Shown: positions 28,602 through 33,990 of the stretch, in pieces
Numbering within the stretch: the stretch's first letter is position 1
Layout: each line of letters opens with the position of its first letter
NCBI GenBank assembly: GCA_027494135.1
Contig: JAOSJK010000002.1
Coordinates: 1-33,990 of the forward strand
Direction: 5' to 3'
Length of the DNA stretch: 33,990 bases
Source of the DNA: Acidimicrobiia bacterium
GTDB lineage: Bacteria > Actinomycetota > Acidimicrobiia > IMCC26256 > PALSA-610
The notes under the pieces: generated by a model
The model's database searches: none
Told to the model about the DNA's origin: nothing
What the model saw: only the letters and a program-made list of their open reading frames with translations
Made by a program: the position numbers and the translations under genes

Positions 28602-29597
28602 ACCCCATCAAGCCGCCTCTCAGCCCAATGGCGCTGAGAATCAGGGCGATGCCGAAGCAACATGGGCCAGCGGCTCCACACAAGCGCTAGACGATCACTA
28701 AGAACCGTGAACACCACGGCACCGAGGACCGCTCCAGCGACTGGAGCGAGATCCTCCGGGGATCGAGATCATCAGAATCGCAATTGCCCGTGCCCACGCT
28801 GACGGCGTCGATAGACACGGATTGAAGGTATAGGGCTGGGCTGTGCCAGCTGTAGCGGTAATTGCGCCGGAGATCGCAAAAGCCGTTATCTTGAGTTGTC
28901 GGACGTGCAGGCCAATTGCGGCAACGCGATCTTCATTATCACGGACGGCTTTGAGCGCGTATCCAAGCGGGGACTCGTTGAGTCGCGCTGCGGTCACGAC
29001 AATGAGCGTGAACAGGAGGGCGGACACCACATACGTCGAGAGCGCATGGTTGAGCTGGAAAGGTCCTAGGGCTAGTAACGTCGACGGAACGCCACGAATC
29101 CCATCTTCACCGCCGGTTATACGCCTAAAGGCGTAAACCGAAAAGACTGCCAGCTGGGCAAGGGCGAACGTCAGCATCACACCCGGTATACCCCTCCGAG
29201 CGCTCGAAATCGTCCCCATAAAGGCGCCTCCAGCGGTGCCGGCTGCGACCGATACTAAGAGCGCGACGAGGGGCTCAGAGCCCCGCGAACAGTTGCTAGT
29301 GTAAAGGCGTATGCGCCCGCCCCGAACAAGGCTCCTTGTCCAAAGGAGAGGAGACCGCCCGTTCCCAGAAGCAGGTTACAGCCGATGGCGGCCATGGAAG
29401 ACGAGGATTGGGGTGCCTAGCGAGGGTGGCAAAGCCACGGCGAGCGCACCAACAGCACCAATGGCAAAGACTAGATGGCGCAATACTGTCCGCTGTTCTC
29501 GAGGGGGTCGATCACGAAGATGGCCCACAGCTATACCCTTGGTAGCAACGGTCAATGCCGTGCCGGACTCGTTTCTCGCTGATGCGTCCTTGTACAT
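28602..29597 (-). CDS. livM: LivM-like permease
   Basis: About 332 residues from ATG 29597, immediately after the LivH stop. A basic N-terminus and first helix (LVFAIGAVGALAVALPPSLG) are followed, after a frame change, by the LivM hallmark NLLLGTGGLLSFGQGALFGA and GAYAFTLATV. Then come MLTFALAQLAVFSVYAFRRI, TGGEDGIRGVP, STYVVSALLFTLIVVTAARL, the conserved loop SPLGYALKAVRDNEDRVAAI and GLHVRQLKITAFAISGAITA. The last helices are garbled until FGIALILSAIGLRGGLMG near 28602. LivM and LivH form the membrane channel of branched-chain-amino-acid/urea/amide-type importers. The reading frame at its end continues into LivG without a stop. Confidence 0.8.
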
Positions 29598-30460
29598 CTA
29601 GGCGCTAGCCAACTCATGTCTTGTGGTCAGTAGCACGAGAGCCATGAGCACATAGACGAGAATAGAGCCTCCCTCTGGCCAGAAAACGATGCCGATGCTC
29701 TGTACGAGGCCTACTGCTAAGGACGCCAGGAACACGCCAGAGATGGTCGTCAACCCACCAATTACGACCACTGCAAAGGCGATACCCATGATCTCATCGC
29801 CTGAGCCTGGGGTGACGCCTTGCATCGGAGCTGCCAGAACTCCTGCGATTCCAGCTGTAGCGGCGCCGAGTGCGAAGGTACGTCTGAAGACTGAGGGTAC
29901 GTTGACGCCGAGAGCGGCACTCATTTCACTCGACTCGGCACTGGCCTTGAGCTGTAACCCAAAGCGTGACCTCTGGATGATGAACCAGAGGATTAGCCCG
30001 ATAAGCCCAGTCGCAGCCACCACGAACACTCGATAGACAGGCACTACTGCACTGCCGATCCTGAAAGACAACCACGCAGAAGGTCTGGCGCATCAACGGA
30101 TTGCGTGAACGGGCCCCACACGAGTATCACCGTTTCGACGATAACGAGCGCAAGGCCGTACGTCCCCGGGATCTGGTGAATGTGACCAGCGGCGTAGAGC
30201 CGTCGCAGCAGTAGCCACTCGATCGCCATTCCTATTCCGCCGATCAGAAGTGGGACGATCACGATGGCAGGCCAGAACCAACCCGAGCGACCCGCCATCG
30301 TGATTCCTAGATAAGCACCAATCAGAAAGAGGCTGCCATGAGCGAAGTTGACGAAGTTCTGTACGCCAAAGATCAGCGACAGCCCGAATGCGAGCAGGAA
30401 GTACACCATCCCGATCACAATGCCATTCAGGAACTGCGCGAGCAATAGCGACAGGTCCAT
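29598..30460 (-). CDS. livH: LivH-like permease
   Basis: About 287 residues from ATG 30460 to TAG 29598, with one frame change near 30,070. MDLSLLLAQFLNGIVIGMVY, then FLLAFGLSLIFGVQNFVNFA and HGSLFLIGAYLG are the LivH signature. EWLLLRRLYAAGHIHQIPGT, GLALVIVETVILVWGPFTQS and the C-terminal half (RSRFGLQLKASAESSEMSAA, LGVNVPSVFRRTFALGAATA, AGIAGVLAAPMQGVTPGSGD, AFAVVVIGGLTTISGVFLAS) match the family throughout. It starts about ten bases after the binding-protein stop. The TAG is directly followed by the ATG of LivM. Confidence 0.9.
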
Positions 30461-30469
30461 CTGAGACTA

Positions 30470-31813
30470 CTACTCGCCCAGCGGTACGAGCGCGTCGCAG
30501 CCTGCCTCCGAAGGAGACTTATAGCTCTGCCCGCTGCTTAGGACTTCCACGAGATCATCCTCGTCTGCCATTTCGGCACGAGCCTTGCCGCGGAGAAGCA
30601 GATAATCCTTCAGCAGTTGGTGGTCATCGGCACGGATCTCGGACGGACCTGTGAGAGCATCATAAGTATAGCCTTCGAGCGCCTCAATGACCGCCTCGGG
30701 GTCCTGAGAACCAGCTCGGGCAACACCTTCGAGGATCATTCGCGCACCTTCATAGCCCTGTGCAGCCAAGGTGCCCGGCGTGCGTCCGTACTCGCCCCTG
30801 AATGCGTCGACGAACTCCTTATTACGCGACGTATCCACTGTGTGCCAGTATGCGCCGCCCATATAGACCCCTTCGAGCACCTCGGGGCCTAGCGCGCGCA
30901 ACTGCTCCAACCCGGACGATACTGCCATCGCGAGCGTCAACTCATCCCGCAACCCAAAACTGATCGCCTGCTTCAACGAGGTCGTGGACTGTCCGCCGAA
31001 GTTGAGGAGTAGGAGCACGTCTGGGTTCGCGGCCCTGGCATTGTTCAGGTAAGACGAGAATTGGGTCTCATCAAGGCTGTGGTAGGAGTTGCCGACGTGC
31101 GTTGCCCCGGCTTCGGCAAGAAGATCCATGGTCGCGGTCAGCAGGCCCTCGCCGAACACGTAGTCGGTAGTAATCGTGTACCATCGCTTCAACTCGGGCT
31201 TCAGCTTCAGCAAGGGGTCCCACAGACTCCCGTACGTCCCCGTAGGTTGTGACTGCCCACCGGAACGTTGCGGTGCGGCACTCTTCTCCGGTGATGGCAT
31301 CGGCGCCTGTACCGTCGTATATACACCTCCTTCGCGGTTAATCGTCTCGCTAAGCGCGAGCGCAATATTCGATAGTGTCGAACCAGTGAAGAACCTACCG
31401 CCTGGCCTAATGCATCTCGGCAGCGACGTACAGCTTCGTCTACACTCCCAGTGTCATCCACCTTCGATGTCCACGACAAGGCCGTGTCTCGATTCAGCCT
31501 CCTGGCTGCCAGCCTCACGCCCCTCGTTGCAGAGTTGGCCGGTCTCCAGCCGATGGGCCGGAGAGGGAGAACAGACTCACGAGATGGATGGGGCCTATGC
31601 CGTATGGTCTCGTCAGGACCTTGGGAGCCACTTGCCTTGGGCCGTGTCGGACTTTGGGGCGCCAACGCCCCACAAGCCGCCAGAGCAGGCCCGCTCATAC
31701 CCAGGAGTCCAAGGGCGCCAATGCCGCGGAGGAGGCGGCGCCGGCTAAGCAATGCGGCGAAAGCGTGCTCCCTGTCTTTGTCGCTTCGGGATACACGTGT
31801 CTTCAAACTCCAT
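30470..31813 (-). CDS. LivK-like substrate-binding lipoprotein
   Basis: About 447 residues. ATG 31813 has GGAGGG seven bases upstream. After an early frame change the N-terminus carries SRRRLLRGIGALGLLGMSGP then ALAACG, which combines a twin-arginine motif and a lipobox (LAAC). So it is probably Tat-exported and lipid-anchored outside the membrane. The first 120 mature residues are scrambled by indels. The last 270 are intact: YTITTDYVFGEGLLTATMDL, ATHVGNSYHSLDETQFSSYL, NPDVLLLLNFGGQSTTSLKQ, AISFGLRDELTLAMAVSSGL, EGVYMGGAYWHTVDTSRNKE and GRTPGTLAAQGYEGARMILE. These define a periplasmic-binding-protein type 1 (Leu/Ile/Val, amide or urea) receptor. First gene of the operon. Confidence 0.85.
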
Positions 31814-31902
31814 CTATCAGCCCTCCGATCGATCTTCCTTGATGTCGGTCCATGCGTTTCATGTCTGCTCGAATTGACGGTCTCAACGCGAGGACTCCCC
31901 CA

Positions 31903-31917
31903 AATGTCGGAGACATT
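31903..31917. promoter_or_regulatory. 15-bp perfect palindrome upstream of the binding-protein gene
   Basis: AATGTC, GGA, GACATT: a perfect 6-3-6 inverted repeat located 90-104 bases upstream of the ATG at 31813. Length and spacing suit a dimeric repressor such as a GntR- or TetR-family protein. No regulator gene is seen in the window. A weak promoter-like TTGAGA with a poor -10 lies between it and the gene on the minus strand. Confidence 0.4.
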
Positions 31918-31919
31918 CA

Positions 31920-32635
31920 CCTCCCTCCGTGCGCTGGGAACGTTCGCTGCCCTTGCGACCGCGGTGACCTTGGGGCGGGCATGGCGAGCCCAGCGAGGTC
32001 TGAACAATCACCTGTAATGGCGACGCGTGGGCTATCAGCGCCCACGTCGGTTGCAGATGCAAAAAACGGGGCGGGTCGCAGGACGGGGGCCGAACCGCTG
32101 TCGACCCCCGAACGAGGCCGAAGTGAAGTTCCCCGGTGAAGTTGAGACTGGATCCCGTGCCCCAAGTCTCCCAGCGGCATCTCGCCGCGCCGCGGCGATG
32201 TCGTACCGTCGCGAAGACCCGGCGTCCAAGCGCAGGAAGAGGCTGATTCGCATAGCATACCAGTGGGCAAACGATTGCGTCGAAAGGTAAGCACGTCGCG
32301 TCAAGAGCGACCATCGGCCCGGCGCTCGGCAGCTCGACTCCCGGAACCGGGAGCGACTCCGACGGTGCCTGCGGCGACGTGTCACCCCACCGAGTTCGCT
32401 GATGAGCAGCTCGCCCGGGGTGCTCGTCGCGAACGCGTCTTCGACGTCGCGGCCGAGACCCTGGCGTACATCTCGACTGGAGTGCGAGCCGTTCGAGGGC
32501 GGTCGAGTGGACCGGCCAAGCTCGGCAACCTGCGAGCGAAAGGTGCCCGGCGGGGGAGGCCGCGACGACGTCCTCGCCCACATCCGGGTGATCCCAGACG
32601 CGCCGACCACGAGGCGGGCAGGCGACGCCGGCCGC
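31920..32635. other. Gene-free stretch
   Basis: About 700 bases between the binding-protein upstream region and the transposase remnants. Open frames exist on both strands but none shows recognisable domains, a credible ribosome site or low-complexity-free protein. A CTCCCGG-AA-CCGGGAG inverted repeat at 32338-32353 is the only distinct structure seen. Confidence 0.4.
32338..32353. repeat. Inverted repeat CTCCCGG-AA-CCGGGAG
   Basis: Seven-base perfect arms with a two-base centre in otherwise featureless DNA near transposase remnants. It could be an operator, a mobile-element end or chance in GC-rich sequence. Confidence 0.3.
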
Positions 32636-32637
32636 CC

Positions 32638-32945
32638 GTCCTCGAGCGCTTCGGCCGGGCCTACCCCGCCGCGATGGCCTGCCTCGCCGACGACCTCTGC
32701 TGACCCACGTCCCGCGGCACGCCAGTGGGATGGTTGCAGCCTTCGTCCGGACGATCTTCGCCCAGCCCGACGAGGCCGCGTCCCGCCAACTGCGGGCCGT
32801 GGCTGACGCTCGCCACGTCGTTCCCGAAGGCGGCCGAGATCCTACTTGGCGCGCAGGATGACGTGCTCGCCTATCCGGCCTGCCCACGCGAGCACTGAAC
32901 GAAGATCTGGTCGACCAACCCCGCTCGAGCGGGTCAACTTCTGAG
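32638..32945 (+). pseudogene. IS256-like transposase remnants, apparently two joined pieces
   Basis: Plus-strand fragments of Mutator/IS256-type transposase. The first piece reads RAYPAAMACLADDLC, then a stop and LTHVPRHAS; it matches the 'YPAAV-x-x-LADDLDALLTHLR' part normally found near the end of one IS256 branch. Directly after comes GMVAAFVRTIFAQPDEAASR, then QLRAVADA, then in another frame FPKAAEILLGAQDDVLAYPA, an in-frame TGA, and TKIWSTNPARA. That corresponds to the central 'AAFVRTIFAQPD ... FPKAAEIL ... DDVLAY ... IWSTNPLERVN' region of another IS256 branch. The order is wrong for a single element, so this looks like a mosaic. Stops and frame changes make it non-functional. Confidence 0.55.
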
Positions 32946-33194
32946 CTGGCCCGCCGCAACGACGTCGTCTGGCACCTTTCTGCGTGTTCTGTTGACGCTG
33001 GCGCCGAGTGGTTCAGTGGTCGGTGCCCCATCGTTGCCGAGGCCGAGGGTGGCCTGACCTTTCTGTCGAGCCCTCGTGGCTCCGACCTTGTTTGGGCCCT
33101 CTCCTCGGCTCGCCGCCAGATCGCCAGTGACCTCAGCGGCGTGACGACTCGACGGCAGGATTGTCCGAGGCCATCTGGAGCGGAAGCGAGGAGG

Positions 33195-33990
33195 AGACGC
33201 AGGTGGTCATCGTTGGGACGACGCGACACGCGCAGCGCACGCCACGGCAACGCGGTCGACGCGAGCAGGGACGTGTGATGTCGCCACGGTACCGTGGGTG
33301 CGCATCCTGCAGAGGTCGATCCTCCACGAATGGATCAGCGAGCTGGGTTCGGTGCGACTCGTCGCCATCGAAGGCGCGAAGGGCTTCAGGCTGCCGATCA
33401 CCCGACGGCTCCTCGCCGCGGGGCATCGAGGTCGTGGACGTTTCCCACGCATCTGACGGTCCTTGGACGGCGGGCGAGCCGGAGCCGTGGCAAGTGACGA
33501 CCCTGCCGACGCGGTGACGATCGCCCCGGATGGCCTGCGTGAGCGGGGGCCCGCCGCGCCTTCTGGTGTCGCATCTCGCCGCCGACCTCGCGCTCCTCGT
33601 CGACGCGCGCGATCAGCTCGTCGCCGAGGGCACCCGGATCCGCAATCGGCTCCACGCGCTGCTCCTCGCCTTGGCACCCGGGTATCGCGCCGAGACCGGC
33701 GCGCTGGAGTTCAGGGCGCTGCGTTGCGGACCGCTCGCCGCCTCGTCCGCGCAGGCGAAGCGTCTGACCCGATCCGGGCGTGGCTCGCGCTTTCGGCGAT
33801 CCGTCGGCTCAGGCGATCGACGGAGGCCGCCGAGCCCGAGCGGGAGATCGGCGAGCTGGTCGAGGCGAGCGGCGCCTCACGCGTCCGGGCGATCTGCGGC
33901 GTCGGTCCCATCGTCGCCGCCAAGATCCTCGGCGAGACACGCTGGGGTTTGAAGGTGTTGGAGTCTTTAGGTCCCAGTTACCAACCCCGT
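33195..33990 (+). pseudogene. IS110-family transposase, degraded and cut by window end
   Basis: Plus-strand IS110-type transposase spread over three frames. Readable parts are VVIVG near the start, WISELGSVRLVAIEGAKGFR, LPITRRLLAAG, FPTHLTVLGRRASRSRGK, ADAVTIAP, then DLALLVDARDQLVAEGTRIR and NRLHALLLALAPGYRAETGA. Last come EREIGELVEASGASRVRAIC and GVGPIVAAKILGETR, the start of the C-terminal transposase domain (PF02371). The N-terminal RuvC-like DEDD motif region around VAIEGAKGF is visible. Several indels lie between these blocks; some may be sequence errors rather than decay. The sequence after 33,945 does not continue the expected protein clearly, so the element may be truncated there. Confidence 0.65.

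Noticed and set aside
31883..33250. A 455-codon open frame on the minus strand
   Set aside because: Arg/Ser/Pro-rich shadow sequence with no motifs, antisense to transposase remnants over its 3' half; typical of GC-rich antisense frames.
33943..33990. Short GGGGTT...AACCCC inverted match near the window end as an insertion-sequence terminus
   Set aside because: Only six bases match and IS110 elements usually lack terminal inverted repeats; the window ends before it can be judged.
1..33990. CRISPR arrays, tRNA and rRNA genes
   Set aside because: No regularly spaced direct repeats, no cloverleaf-like sequence with a TTC-loop pattern and no rRNA signature were seen on reading either strand.

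Overview
The window is about 34 kb of high-GC bacterial DNA. Nearly all recognisable genes lie on the minus strand, so gene order reads from right to left. The Tad-type pilus genes, an SAF-domain protein and short PrgI/TrbL-like membrane proteins fit a free-living high-GC Gram-positive-like lineage such as Chloroflexota or a deep actinobacterial group. No rRNA or ribosomal protein gene is present, so this placement is an inference. Most conserved proteins are interrupted by single-base frame changes and become continuous once one base is added or removed. The coordinates given for such genes therefore run from the best start to the best stop across the frame changes.

Region A (1-10,070, about 70% GC or more): a long co-oriented locus. 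In transcription order it has a Phd-like antitoxin, a protein with two Phd-like modules, a VirB2-like small pilin candidate, a polytopic TrbL/VirB6-like protein and a PrgI-like protein. These are followed by Tad pilus genes: TadZ/CpaE, TadA/CpaF ATPase, TadB, TadC, Flp pilin, TadE and a TadE/TadG-like protein. An anchored protein, a secreted PKD-like protein, a small protein and a CpaB-like SAF protein cut by the window edge complete it. Type IV secretion-like membrane parts thus run straight into a type IVb pilus machine, with no VirB4 ATPase in between.

Region B (10,182-19,730, high GC): a probable antiphage operon of four overlapping genes. These are an SNF2 helicase with a C-terminal DUF3883, a DUF1156 DNA methyltransferase, a DUF499 P-loop ATPase and a small unrecognised protein. 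All three junctions are 4-base ATGA or GTGA overlaps. A broken transposase helix-turn-helix fragment lies just beyond it, on the plus strand.

Region C (20,224-31,813, clearly lower GC, 53-57% in sampled lines): an uptake and catabolism operon. In transcription order it has a Tat/lipoprotein-type binding protein, LivH, LivM, LivG and LivF of a branched-chain-amino-acid-type ABC importer, then two related metal-dependent amidohydrolases separated by an unrecognised coding stretch, then a complete ECF importer (S component, EcfT, two EcfA ATPases). Two different importers beside two sister hydrolases suggest scavenging of a nitrogen-rich cyclic compound, but the substrate cannot be read from the sequence. 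A 15-bp palindrome upstream of the binding-protein gene is a candidate operator.

Region D (31,920-33,990): no intact gene. It holds decayed IS256-like and IS110-like transposase pieces on the plus strand, the last cut by the window end. With the transposase fragment near 20 kb they bracket the low-GC region C, consistent with an acquired island.
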